Below, piece by piece: positions 1 to 7,558 of a stretch of DNA of 11,119 nt (position 1 is the stretch's first letter; each line of letters opens with the position of its first letter). The stretch covers positions 1 to 11,119 of the forward strand of contig CAXBQO010000029.1 in assembly GCA_963977945.1 (NCBI GenBank). The letters are read 5' to 3'. The notes under the pieces are model-generated. The model saw only the letters and a list, made by a program, of their open reading frames with translations. It had not been told where the DNA came from and searched no databases. Origin of the DNA: CALMJB01 sp963977945. Lineage in GTDB: Bacteria > Actinomycetota > Actinomycetes > Nanopelagicales > Nanopelagicaceae. The position numbers and the translations under genes are program-made.

Positions 1-1
1 C

Positions 2-25
2 ACATCAAGAAGTGATCTGGAATGA
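2..25 (+). CDS. 3' tail of an upstream gene, possibly fabF (partial)
   Basis: The frame is open from the left edge and reads T-S-R-S-D-L-E before a TGA at 23-25, ten bases before the DUF3145 start. Seven codons cannot identify a protein. The reading rests on context: in Streptomyces-type genomes, as I recall, DUF3145 sits just after the fatty-acid synthesis cluster ending in fabF, and actinobacterial FabF proteins often end in a hydrophobic strand followed by F-T-S. That is inference; the open frame could also be chance. Confidence 0.25.
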   Translation, partial: TSRSDLE

Positions 26-34
26 GAAATAAAG

Positions 35-607
35 GTGAAATCAAAAGGCGCAGTTAATTCTGCTAACTCTCTAACTGCTGCAAATTTTCGTGGCCGATTG
101 TGTATTTATTCAGTACCAGCTGCACTTCGAAATCATGTGGAATGGGCAATTTTGCAGACGCTGCAGACTTTGCAAACACAATCTAAACCAAAGATTCAAG
201 TCAACAATCTAAATAATTTAAAAGAGTTATGGGTAGCAGTTGATGCCGGTCAATTCGGTCTAGAAATTCAATGGCATTCTCAGATTTCAACCGCACCTAA
301 ATTGGTTAACGCCTTAAAAATTTGGAAATTAATACGATTTGAAGTCAGCGAATTTAATGCTGAAGGTTCAGTTTTATATCGAGCAACTCCGGATTTAGGA
401 ATACATCAAGCAAATATTGACTCTCTTGGAAATGTAATTTTGGCAGAAAGCAAAATCAAATCCTGCATTGAGAGTTCATATTCCCAGCAAAAATTAATCT
501 CAAATTTAGAATCAGCATTGGGTGTGGCATGGGATACAGAACTTGAGCCATTTAGAATTGCATGGTCACAAAGATTTTTAACTAAACCAGATAAGATTTT
601 GTTGTGA
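35..607 (+). CDS. DUF3145 domain protein, function unknown
   Basis: This 190-residue protein matches the DUF3145 family of Actinobacteria as I remember it. Family-like blocks in order are the first strand and helix around residues 20-38 (RLCIYSVPAALRNHVEWAI), a strand ending LEIQW near 76-80, the helix-strand LVNALKIWKLIRFEVSE near 90-106, TPDLGIHQANIDSLGNVI near 118-135, and an LGVAWDTELEPFR block near 162-174. No catalytic motif, signal peptide or membrane segment is visible, so it is probably a small soluble cytoplasmic protein. The GTG at 35 is the only usable start, because an in-frame TGA lies at 23-25 and no other start occurs before the conserved core. There is no clear ribosome binding site. 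Its stop overlaps the next GTG start by four bases, implying translational coupling. A tandem (Leu-Gln-Thr)x3 follows the first helix. The biochemical role is unknown. Confidence 0.85.
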   Translation: MKSKGAVNSANSLTAANFRGRLCIYSVPAALRNHVEWAILQTLQTLQTQSKPKIQVNNLNNLKELWVAVDAGQFGLEIQWHSQISTAPKLVNALKIWKLIRFEVSEFNAEGSVLYRATPDLGIHQANIDSLGNVILAESKIKSCIESSYSQQKLISNLESALGVAWDTELEPFRIAWSQRFLTKPDKILL

Positions 608-1353
608 GCGAAAATAATTTCACCGTAGAACGCAATCGCTTGATTGCGATAATTGCTGCGGTGGCAATTCTTACCTCGGGATTAACTTTTGGACTAATAA
701 AAGTTTCAGGTGGTTTGGCGGCGAAAGCCGGAAATGCAATTACTGTAACTGGTTCAGCTAGTACAAGTGCTACCGCTGATAATGCGGTTTGGACTTTAAA
801 TGTGCAAGAGATGACCCCAACTGTTGTTGCAGCGGTAAAGAAAGTTGAAAGTTCAGTAACTGCCCTACAAGATTATTTAAAGCGTGGTGGAATCTCAGCT
901 GAGCAAATTGAATTAGGCGCGGTGGCAACTTCAGCAAATGAAGAGTATTTAAATGGCAGTGCAACTGGTCGGATACTTTCTTACCGCGCAAATCGCACTG
1001 TGATAGTTAGATCAAAAGATGTACAACTGATTCAAAAATTAAGTAATGGAATCGGTGAGTTATTACAAACTGGCGTTAATGTTTACAACTTCGGCCCGGC
1101 TTATTATGTTTCAAATTTAAATGAGTTGCGTCCAAAATTAATGGCCGAGGCTATGAAAGATGCCAAAGTCAGAGCGGATTCCATTACTAATGCAGTGGGC
1201 GGTAAAGCTGGCTCAGTGTTGGCAGTTCGCAGTGGACCAATTCAAGTAACAACTCCTGATTCCACCGACCGTTCTGCCGGTGGTATCTACGATGTCTCCA
1301 CGATAAACAAGACAATTACTGCGACGGTATCGGTAGATTTCAAGACTAAATAA
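604..1353 (+). CDS. SIMPL (DUF541) domain protein, membrane-anchored
   Basis: This 249-residue protein has a short charged N terminus, a hydrophobic segment at about residues 13-34, and a SIMPL/DUF541 domain from about 45 to the end. The segment is probably an uncleaved anchor; no lipobox cysteine is seen. Family features are the opening strand ITVTGSAS followed by a predicted strand WTLNVQE, the central YLKRGGISAEQIELG region (91-105), the helix ELRPKLMAEAMKDAKVRADS (174-193), and the closing strand ITATVSVDF. The domain would face the outside of the membrane. SIMPL proteins are poorly understood; some have been linked to envelope stress or signalling, but nothing here gives a specific role. 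The GTG start at 604 shares GTGA with the preceding stop, so it is probably translated together with the DUF3145 gene. About 67 bases then separate it from etfB, and a new promoter is likely there. Confidence 0.85.
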   Translation: MSENNFTVERNRLIAIIAAVAILTSGLTFGLIKVSGGLAAKAGNAITVTGSASTSATADNAVWTLNVQEMTPTVVAAVKKVESSVTALQDYLKRGGISAEQIELGAVATSANEEYLNGSATGRILSYRANRTVIVRSKDVQLIQKLSNGIGELLQTGVNVYNFGPAYYVSNLNELRPKLMAEAMKDAKVRADSITNAVGGKAGSVLAVRSGPIQVTTPDSTDRSAGGIYDVSTINKTITATVSVDFKTK

Positions 1354-1379
1354 ATTTGATGGATTAATTTCCAAATTTA
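1351..1379. repeat. AT-rich inverted repeat after the SIMPL gene
   Basis: The arm TAAATTTG (1351-1358) is exactly complementary to CAAATTTA (1372-1379), with a 13-base loop. The left arm includes the stop codon. The stem has only one G-C pair and no T-run follows, so it would be a poor intrinsic terminator. It does lie where one transcription unit seems to end and the etfBA unit to begin. Confidence 0.3.
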
Positions 1380-1386
1380 GTTTCAT

Positions 1387-1420
1387 TTGCAACTTAATTA
1401 CTTATTAGTAACCTAAGGCT
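1387..1420 (+). promoter_or_regulatory. Candidate etfBA promoter, leaderless type
   Basis: A TTGCAA hexamer (1387-1392, four of six matches to TTGACA) and a TAACCT hexamer (1409-1414, TANNNT form) are separated by 16 bases. The -10-like element ends exactly six bases before the etfB ATG, so transcription would be expected to begin at or next to the start codon. An AAGG at 1415-1418 is only two bases from ATG, too close for normal Shine-Dalgarno use. Leaderless transcripts with TANNNT at this distance are common in Actinobacteria. Confidence 0.45.
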
Positions 1421-2230
1421 ATGAAAATCGCGGTTTGCGTAAAACAGGTGCCAGATTCATGGGCGGAAAAGAAAATGGCAAATGGTTTACTAGATCGCGC
1501 CGGCGTCGATGCTGTTCTAAATGATCTTGATGAATATGCAGTAGAAGAAGCCCTTCGCATCGTAGAAAAGAATTCTCCAAATGGTGAAGCCGGTGAAGCT
1601 AGCGGACATTCAATTACTTTGATTTCAATGGGACCAGAACGAGCCACTGAAGCAATTAGAAAAGCACTTTCTATGGGAGCAGATAATGCAATTCTTGTTA
1701 GCGATGCCGCGCTTTCAGGGTCAGATGCTCTCGCCACCTCTAAAGTTTTAGCAGAAGTAATTAAGAATGAGGGATTTGATTTAGTTATTTGTGGCACCGA
1801 ATCTACCGATGCACGTATGTCGGTTGTGCCGGCAATGCTGGCGCAACGTTTGCAGTTTGCGCAGCTAACTTTTGCTGGAAAAGTTGCAGTTGATGTGGCT
1901 GCGAAAAAGGTAGAAATAGATCGGGTAACTGAGTTTGGCGTTGAAACTATGAGTGCAAATTTTCCAGTTGTGGTTTCGGTAATCGAGAAAATAAATGAAC
2001 CAAGGTATCCATCATTTAAGGGAATTATGGCGGCGAAGAAAAAAACCATAACCACAAAATCTTTGGCAGATTTAAATATTCAAAGTTCTGCGGTAGGTGC
2101 CACGGCAGCTTGGTCAAATGTAAAAGATGCTTTGCCCCGGCCGGCTAAAGCAGCAGGCGTAAAAGTTCAAGATGATGGATCAGGCGCGGACAAGTTAGTT
2201 GAGTATCTAAAAGAAAAGCGGCTGGCATGA
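1421..2230 (+). CDS. etfB: Electron transfer flavoprotein subunit beta
   Basis: EtfB (FixA-type) is the AMP-binding half of the soluble ETF heterodimer, which takes electrons from acyl-CoA and other dehydrogenases and passes them to the respiratory chain. The 269-residue length is normal. Supporting sequence includes the N-terminal strand MKIAVCVKQVPD, the GPERATEAIRKALSMGAD block (71-88), the nucleotide-binding stretch around ICGTESTDARMSVVPAMLA (123-141), and the hallmark KINEPRYPSFKGIMAAKKK near 190-208, which corresponds to the partner-recognition region. The C-terminal arm (PAKAAGVKV...LVEYLKEK) is also typical of actinobacterial members. The ATG at 1421 agrees with the family N terminus and lies behind a candidate leaderless promoter. 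Its stop overlaps the etfA start as ATGA, the usual arrangement for two subunits made in equal amounts. Confidence 0.96.
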   Translation: MKIAVCVKQVPDSWAEKKMANGLLDRAGVDAVLNDLDEYAVEEALRIVEKNSPNGEAGEASGHSITLISMGPERATEAIRKALSMGADNAILVSDAALSGSDALATSKVLAEVIKNEGFDLVICGTESTDARMSVVPAMLAQRLQFAQLTFAGKVAVDVAAKKVEIDRVTEFGVETMSANFPVVVSVIEKINEPRYPSFKGIMAAKKKTITTKSLADLNIQSSAVGATAAWSNVKDALPRPAKAAGVKVQDDGSGADKLVEYLKEKRLA

Positions 2231-3171
2231 GTCAAGTATTTTTTCTAGTCGATGCTCAAGCCGGAAAAATCGCACGTTCCGTAGCAGAACTTGCAACCTT
2301 TGCCAAAAGAATTGGTGAATCTGTCGCATTAGTTTTTGATAGCCAAGCTGATGCAATTATTGAACAACTAAAAACTTTGCCAGTAGACAAAGTAATCACT
2401 TGTGCTGGTGATTGGGAAAAATATTCTGTTGCGGCAATTTCCGATGGAATTTCGCAATTGATTAAGGCGAAAAATCCAACTGCGGTTTTGATTACCTCTA
2501 GCGCACGCGGCAAAGAGATTGCCGGTCGAGTTGCAGTGCAAACTGACTCTGGATTAATTACCGATGCAATTGAAATTGATAAAGATCGCATCACCACTCA
2601 ATCAGTATTTGGTGGTTCAACAACTGTACATTCAGCGGTCACAACTTCAACCGCAATTGTGACATTGCGCGGAAATAGTATTGAAGCAACCGCAACCACA
2701 TCTGCACCAGTTGTAGAAAAATTTGATGTGCAAATTTCTGATTTAGCAAAATTAAATCCGATAACACAATCAAAGCCAGCGGTAAAAGGTGGTCGGCCAG
2801 AATTAACTGAAGCAAATGTTGTTGTCTCCGGTGGCCGTGGCACAAACGGAGATTTCAAACCAATTGAAGAATTAGCAGATGCATTAGGTGCTGCAGTTGG
2901 CGCATCACGTGCTGCAACTGATGCTGGTTGGTATCCGCATAGTCATCAAGTAGGACAAACTGGAAAAACTGTTTCACCACAACTTTATGTAGCTTGCGGA
3001 ATTTCCGGTGCGATTCAACACCGCGCTGGAATGCAGACCAGCAAGACAATAGTTGCAATCAATAAAGATCCTGAAGCTCCAATCTTTGAATTGGCAGATT
3101 TTGGCGTTATTGGCGATTTATTTAATGTAGTTCCACAGGCGACCAAGGGAATTCTGGCCCGCAAGTCATAA
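2227..3171 (+). CDS. etfA: Electron transfer flavoprotein subunit alpha
   Basis: EtfA (FixB-type) carries the redox-active FAD of the ETF heterodimer. At 314 residues it is normal length for the actinobacterial form. The N-terminal domain (about 1-180) has the ETF fold with LITSSARGKEIAGRVAVQ (88-105). The C-terminal FAD domain shows VVSGGRGTNGDF (199-210), the arginine-containing SRAATDAGW (227-235), QVGQTGKTVSPQLYVACGIS (241-260), GAIQHRAGM with His265, and the signature INKDPEAPIFELADFGVIGD (278-297). It follows etfB with a four-base overlap, so translation is probably coupled. No dehydrogenase or ETF:quinone oxidoreductase gene is next to the pair in this window, so the electron donor and acceptor cannot be named. 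Confidence 0.97.
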   Translation: MSQVFFLVDAQAGKIARSVAELATFAKRIGESVALVFDSQADAIIEQLKTLPVDKVITCAGDWEKYSVAAISDGISQLIKAKNPTAVLITSSARGKEIAGRVAVQTDSGLITDAIEIDKDRITTQSVFGGSTTVHSAVTTSTAIVTLRGNSIEATATTSAPVVEKFDVQISDLAKLNPITQSKPAVKGGRPELTEANVVVSGGRGTNGDFKPIEELADALGAAVGASRAATDAGWYPHSHQVGQTGKTVSPQLYVACGISGAIQHRAGMQTSKTIVAINKDPEAPIFELADFGVIGDLFNVVPQATKGILARKS

Positions 3172-3183
3172 ATACAAACGAAA

Positions 3184-3195
3184 TAGAATTGGCGT
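3184..3195 (+). promoter_or_regulatory. Candidate -10 element for the cysteine desulfurase gene
   Basis: TAGAAT (3184-3189) matches TATAAT at five of six positions and ends six bases before the ATG at 3196, the same geometry as upstream of etfB. That suggests a leaderless transcript. No good -35 hexamer is visible at the usual spacing, and no Shine-Dalgarno sequence precedes the gene. Read-through from etfA, only 24 bases upstream, remains possible. Confidence 0.4.
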
Positions 3196-4398
3196 ATGAG
3201 TCAGATCTATTTTGATCATGCCGCTACCACTTCTATGGTGGCGCCAGCGATTGCCGCACTCGCTGAAAACGCAGCGCAATTAGGAAATGCATCATCACTG
3301 CATTCTGCTGGCCGCAATGTGAGAAAAAATTTAGAACAGGCTCGAGAAGAAATTGCAGCCATTGCAGATTGCTTACCGAGTGAAATTATTTTTACGGCAA
3401 GTGGCACCGAAGCAAATAATTTAGCCATTAAAGGTTTGTATTGGCGCGCTCGTAAAAGCGGTAAAAAGATAATCATTACCAGTGCTTTTGAACATCATGC
3501 AGTAATGGATCCCATTCATTGGTTGGTTGAACACGAAGATGCCCAATTGATTGAGGTTGACGTAAATGAGGCTGGAGTTATTGATGTAAAACAATTTGCT
3601 GAAATAGTTTCAAAAAATAGAGATCAAATCGCATTAATTTCAATAATGCATTCAAATAATGAAATTGGCACTTTGCAACCAATTGAAGAGTTAGTTGCGA
3701 TAGCTGCTGGCATTGCATTTCATAGTGATTGTGTGCAAAGTTTTTTGAAAACTAAATTTTCTTTTAAAGATTCTGGTCTAACTGCCGCCACAATTTCAGC
3801 ACACAAAGTTGGCGGACCACTCGGAGTTGCAGCCCTAATTTTGCAGCGGGGATTAGATCTAGAACCAATTCTTCATGGTGGCGGGCAAGAGCGAGATTTA
3901 CGAAGCGGCACATTTAATGCGCCAAGCATTATTTCTTTTGCGGCAGCGGCCAAGGTTTATCAAAATAATTTTGCTGCTCGTACTACTTTAGTGCGCGAAC
4001 TTAAAAGTAAATTAATTAAAACAGTATTGCAAAAAGTGCCTGATGCGGTTGTCAATGGCAATCTAGAAAAATCTTTACCTGGAATTGTAAATATCACTTT
4101 TCCTGGAACTGAAAGTGATGGATTACTTCTTCTGCTAGATGCTGAAGGTATTGCTTGCTCTACTGGCTCTGCTTGTAGCGCAGGTGTTCAACAACCAAGT
4201 CATGTATTGATGGCAATCGGATTATCAGAAAAAGATGCCAGATCTTCACTGCGTTTTTCTCTAAGCGATACAAACTCTGAAAAAGAGATTGAAAAACTAG
4301 GAGAAGTTATTGCAAATGTAGTGGCGAGATCTCGTGCCACCTTTTCCAATCAGCCAAAGCCAAATGCTCAAAAAACTAATTTAGTTAATGCAAAATAA
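3196..4398 (+). CDS. iscS: Cysteine desulfurase, NifS/IscS family
   Basis: This PLP-dependent enzyme removes sulfur from L-cysteine to give alanine and an enzyme persulfide that feeds thiolation and Fe-S assembly. The sequence opens with the family motif IYFDHAATT. It has TASGTEANNLAIKG (67-80), the cofactor-stacking His100 in AFEHHAV, MHSNNEIGTLQPI (151-163), Asp178 and Gln181 in HSDCVQ, the PLP-binding Lys204 in SAHKVGGPLG, RSGTFNAPSII (236-246), and the active-site loop CSTGSACSAG with catalytic Cys327. The 400-residue length fits class I enzymes. The last ~20 residues (SNQPKPNAQKTNLVNAK) look like a low-complexity tail. It lies immediately upstream of mnmA, the same pairing as in Mycobacterium tuberculosis (Rv3025c-Rv3024c), so tRNA 2-thiolation is its most probable local job. 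The symbol is by family and position; it could instead be a more general desulfurase. Confidence 0.93.
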   Translation: MSQIYFDHAATTSMVAPAIAALAENAAQLGNASSLHSAGRNVRKNLEQAREEIAAIADCLPSEIIFTASGTEANNLAIKGLYWRARKSGKKIIITSAFEHHAVMDPIHWLVEHEDAQLIEVDVNEAGVIDVKQFAEIVSKNRDQIALISIMHSNNEIGTLQPIEELVAIAAGIAFHSDCVQSFLKTKFSFKDSGLTAATISAHKVGGPLGVAALILQRGLDLEPILHGGGQERDLRSGTFNAPSIISFAAAAKVYQNNFAARTTLVRELKSKLIKTVLQKVPDAVVNGNLEKSLPGIVNITFPGTESDGLLLLLDAEGIACSTGSACSAGVQQPSHVLMAIGLSEKDARSSLRFSLSDTNSEKEIEKLGEVIANVVARSRATFSNQPKPNAQKTNLVNAK

Positions 4399-4409
4399 CG
4401 CAAAATAAA
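4390..4409 (+). repeat. 10-bp tandem direct repeat across the iscS/mnmA junction
   Basis: GCAAAATAAC (4390-4399) is followed immediately by GCAAAATAAA (4400-4409), nine of ten bases alike. The first copy contains the last two sense codons and the TAA stop of the desulfurase; the second makes up most of the spacer before mnmA. The second copy supplies CAAAAT at 4401-4406, exactly six bases before the mnmA ATG. Confidence 0.6.
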
Positions 4410-4412
4410 AAA

Positions 4413-5513
4413 ATGAGTAAAAAATTAAAATTAGTTGCGGCTATGAGCGGTGGCGTTGATTCGGCGGTAGCCGCGGCTCGAGCAGTAGATGCTGGACATG
4501 AAGTAGTGGGAGTGCATTTAGCGCTTTCTAGTAATCCGCAGAAATATCGTTCGGGTGCGCGTGGCTGCTGCACAATTGAAGATTCTCACGACGCCAGAAG
4601 AGCGGCAGATGTAATAGGTATTCCTTTCTATATATGGGATATGGCGAGCGAATTTCATGAACAAGTGGTTGAGAATTTTTTAAGTGAATATCAAAGTGGG
4701 CGCACCCCTAATCCCTGTTTGCGCTGTAATGAAAAAATTAAATTTGCAGCGGTGTTAGATCGAGCCAAGGCATTGGGATTTGATGGCGTGGTCACCGGCC
4801 ATTACGGAATTACAAAAGAAAGTAATAGAAATGGTAAGAGTTATAAGTCGTTACATCGAGCGAAAGACAACGCTAAAGATCAGTCTTATGTTTTAGCGGT
4901 GCTAAATGAATCGCAATTGCAAGGGGCGCATTTTCCATTGGGGGATACTGAAAAAGTTGATACCCGCAAAGAGGCAAAGGATCGAGGATTATTTGTCGCG
5001 AATAAACCAGATTCACATGACATCTGTTTTGTGCCACATGGCGACAATGCTGGTTGGTTGCGCGAGCGATTAGGTTCAAATGTTGGTGACATTGTTGATC
5101 AAACTGGAAACAAACTGGGCGAGCATCGCGGTGCTTATACCTACACAGTAGGTCAGCGCCGTGGTCTAGGTTTAACAGTGCCAACAAAAAGTGGTGAACC
5201 AAGATATGTATTAAAGATAGAACCAAAAACAAACACTGTAGTAGTTGGCGAACACGAGCAATTAGCAATTTCCCAAATCCAAGGAGCTCCGGTGATTTTT
5301 TGCGGACCAGCAATTGAAGCAAACAAAGTTCATTCAGGTTTTGCACAAGTGCGAGCGCATGGTGAAGCACTACCTTGCCAATATAGTTTTGATGGAACTG
5401 TAATTACCGCAACTTTAAATCAGCCAATTTATGGTTTAGCTACCGGACAAGGTCTAGTTATTTACGATGGTGATCTGGTGGTCTGTTCTGCGACTATTAC
5501 CAGCACAAACTAA
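4413..5513 (+). CDS. mnmA: tRNA-specific 2-thiouridylase MnmA
   Basis: MnmA installs the 2-thio group on wobble uridine 34 of tRNAs for Lys, Glu and Gln, using ATP to adenylate the base and a persulfide relay for sulfur. The 366-residue sequence has the PP-loop SGGVDS (12-17), the first catalytic cysteine Cys102 in NPCLRCNEKIKF, TGHYG (128-132), the DQSYVLAVL region (156-164), the second catalytic cysteine Cys205 in SHDICFVPHGD, and YTVGQRRGLGL (244-254) leading into the C-terminal barrels. Both cysteines correspond to E. coli Cys102 and Cys199. The ATG at 4413 is preceded by an A-run and no Shine-Dalgarno sequence. It begins 14 bases after the cysteine desulfurase, its expected sulfur donor. 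The CxxC at 102/105 is a common variation of the motif. Confidence 0.97.
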   Translation: MSKKLKLVAAMSGGVDSAVAAARAVDAGHEVVGVHLALSSNPQKYRSGARGCCTIEDSHDARRAADVIGIPFYIWDMASEFHEQVVENFLSEYQSGRTPNPCLRCNEKIKFAAVLDRAKALGFDGVVTGHYGITKESNRNGKSYKSLHRAKDNAKDQSYVLAVLNESQLQGAHFPLGDTEKVDTRKEAKDRGLFVANKPDSHDICFVPHGDNAGWLRERLGSNVGDIVDQTGNKLGEHRGAYTYTVGQRRGLGLTVPTKSGEPRYVLKIEPKTNTVVVGEHEQLAISQIQGAPVIFCGPAIEANKVHSGFAQVRAHGEALPCQYSFDGTVITATLNQPIYGLATGQGLVIYDGDLVVCSATITSTN

Positions 5514-5519
5514 CTACCG

Positions 5520-7556
5520 ATGAGCGCACAAATTCGGCGAAAGATTGCAGAGTTATCAGAGCAAATAAAAGATCATCAATTTAAATATTACGTCTTAGAT
5601 AAACCTGAAATCAGCGATGCCCAGTTTGATTCGCTGTGGCAAGAGTTAATCTCACTTGAGAAAAAACATCCACAATATAAATTGCCAGATTCACCTACTT
5701 CAGATGTAGGCGGTGGCTTTTCAACTCAATTTGAACAGCATGATCATTTAGAAAAAATGATGTCTCTTGACAACGTATTTGATGAAGCAGAGTTGAATGC
5801 TTGGTTTGAGCGAGTAGAAAAAGTTTCGAGTAAAAATTCATGGCTGTGTGAGTTAAAAATCGATGGTTTAGCAATCAATTTATTGTATGAAAACGGAAAA
5901 TTGGTTCGGGCATTAACTCGTGGCAATGGCACCACAGGTGAAGATGTGACGTTAAATGTAAAAACAATTAAAAATGTTCCACATGTGCTGGCGGCAAAAT
6001 CTGCGGAACAAATTATTCCTAATCGAATTGAAATTAGAGGAGAAATTTACTTTCCAATAAAAGCTTTTGAAGAGCTAAATGATCAACTTGAAGAACAAGG
6101 TAAACCTAGATTTGCTAATCCGCGTAATGCTGCGGCTGGATCGCTTCGTCAAAAAGATCCGAAGGTAAGCGCCGGCAGACCCTTAAGTTTGATTGTTCAC
6201 GGAATTGGATTTTCTGATCAAAAATTTGATTCACAAGGTGGTGCTTATGAGTTATTAAAAAACTTAGGAATGCCAGTTAGTAAGCATTTCAAAGTGGTTA
6301 AAACCAAGGCTGCCGTTGCAGATTTTGTAAAAGAGTTTGAAGCCCATCGACATGATTTAGAACATGAAATTGATGGCGTCGTGATTAAAGTTAATGAATT
6401 ATCAATTCAGTCCGAACTTGGATTCACAAGTCGCGCGCCTAAATGGGCAATTGCTTTTAAGTATCCGCCTGAAGAGGTAACGACAAAATTACTTGATATC
6501 AAAGTAAGTGTGGGGCGAACTGGTCGAGTAACACCATTTGCTTATATGGAGCCGGTGAAAGTTGCCGGTTCAACAATTACAAATGCCACTTTACATAACG
6601 CGCAAGAGGTAGAACGAAAAGGAATATTAATTGGCGATACGGTATTAATTCGCAAAGCTGGCGATGTGATTCCAGAAGTTTTAGGAGCAATCACCGAAAA
6701 ACGAACCGGCAAAGAAAAAGCATTTTTAATGCCCAAAAAATGTCCAGAGTGCAACACAACTTTGAAGGCAATTTCTGAAGGCGATGTTGATATTCGATGT
6801 CCGAACGCGCAAAGTTGCCCTGCGCAATTGGTGGAACGGTTGTATTACATCGGATCGAGAGCGGCATTAGATATTGAAATTTTAGGTTACGAATCGGCTC
6901 AAGCATTATTGAATGACAAATTAGTAGAAGATGAAGGTGATTTATTTAATTTAACGCAGTCAAAATTATCTAAATGTGATTTCTTCTGTAAAAAAGATGG
7001 AACGTTGGGTGCTAACGCATTGAAATTACTTACGGCGCTAGAGACTGCAAAACAAAAACCGTTGTGGCGAAAACTAGTGGCGTTATCAATTAGACATGTT
7101 GGACCTACCGCAGCACAAGCTTTAGCAAATGAATTTAAATCTTTAAAAGCTATTCAAGCGGCTAGTGAAGAAAAGTTAGCAAAAGTTGATGGTGTCGGAG
7201 AAATTATTGCCAAGTCCATAATTGAATGGTTTTCAGTAAATTGGCACAACAAAATCGTAGATAAGTGGCAAAAAGCCGGAGTTAATTTTGAATTAGAAAA
7301 ACAAGTAAACACGTTGCCACAAAATTTGGTTGGTAAGACAATCGTGGTAACCGGATCGTTAATTGATTTCTCTCGTGATAGCGCAAATGAGGCAATCACG
7401 AGTAGAGGTGGCAAAGCTGCTAGCTCAGTTTCTAAGAACACTGATTATGTGGTGGCGGGAGAAAATGCCGGTTCTAAATTAGAAAAGGCAGAGGAATTAG
7501 GAATTCCAGTGTTGGATGAGGCGGCATTTAAACAATTACTACAAGGTAAAATCTGA
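5520..7556 (+). CDS. ligA: NAD+-dependent DNA ligase LigA
   Basis: LigA seals nicks during replication and repair, using NAD+ to form a ligase-AMP intermediate. All expected domains are present in 678 residues. Domain Ia, which binds the nicotinamide mononucleotide part, has YYVLDKPEISDAQFD near 23-37. The nucleotidyltransferase core has SLDNVF (82-87) and adenylated Lys113 in ELKIDG. GNGTTGEDVTLNVKTI (135-150) and EIDGVVIK (283-290) follow, then the OB fold with VGRTGRVTPFA (331-341). A four-cysteine zinc finger is formed by C408, C411, C427 and C433, followed by helix-hairpin-helix repeats (about 515-575) and a C-terminal BRCT domain (about 602-678). The start six bases after mnmA, with no Shine-Dalgarno or promoter-like hexamer, suggests co-transcription with mnmA. 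Nothing is truncated. Confidence 0.98.
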   Translation: MSAQIRRKIAELSEQIKDHQFKYYVLDKPEISDAQFDSLWQELISLEKKHPQYKLPDSPTSDVGGGFSTQFEQHDHLEKMMSLDNVFDEAELNAWFERVEKVSSKNSWLCELKIDGLAINLLYENGKLVRALTRGNGTTGEDVTLNVKTIKNVPHVLAAKSAEQIIPNRIEIRGEIYFPIKAFEELNDQLEEQGKPRFANPRNAAAGSLRQKDPKVSAGRPLSLIVHGIGFSDQKFDSQGGAYELLKNLGMPVSKHFKVVKTKAAVADFVKEFEAHRHDLEHEIDGVVIKVNELSIQSELGFTSRAPKWAIAFKYPPEEVTTKLLDIKVSVGRTGRVTPFAYMEPVKVAGSTITNATLHNAQEVERKGILIGDTVLIRKAGDVIPEVLGAITEKRTGKEKAFLMPKKCPECNTTLKAISEGDVDIRCPNAQSCPAQLVERLYYIGSRAALDIEILGYESAQALLNDKLVEDEGDLFNLTQSKLSKCDFFCKKDGTLGANALKLLTALETAKQKPLWRKLVALSIRHVGPTAAQALANEFKSLKAIQAASEEKLAKVDGVGEIIAKSIIEWFSVNWHNKIVDKWQKAGVNFELEKQVNTLPQNLVGKTIVVTGSLIDFSRDSANEAITSRGGKAASSVSKNTDYVVAGENAGSKLEKAEELGIPVLDEAAFKQLLQGKI

Positions 7557-7558
7557 AC

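Noticed and set aside
1351..1390. Intrinsic terminator after the SIMPL gene
   Set aside because: The 8-bp stem has a single G-C pair, the loop is 13 bases and no T-run follows, so only an inverted repeat is recorded.
1405..2055. Long open frame on the minus strand opposite etfB (216 codons)
   Set aside because: It lies wholly opposite a confident etfB gene, is very rich in Ser/Ala/Thr as expected from antisense reading of these codons, and shows no recognisable domain.
4873..5370. Minus-strand open frame of 165 codons opposite mnmA
   Set aside because: It is antisense to the conserved MnmA C-terminal half; the translation is Leu/His-rich without motifs and has no promoter or ribosome site of its own.
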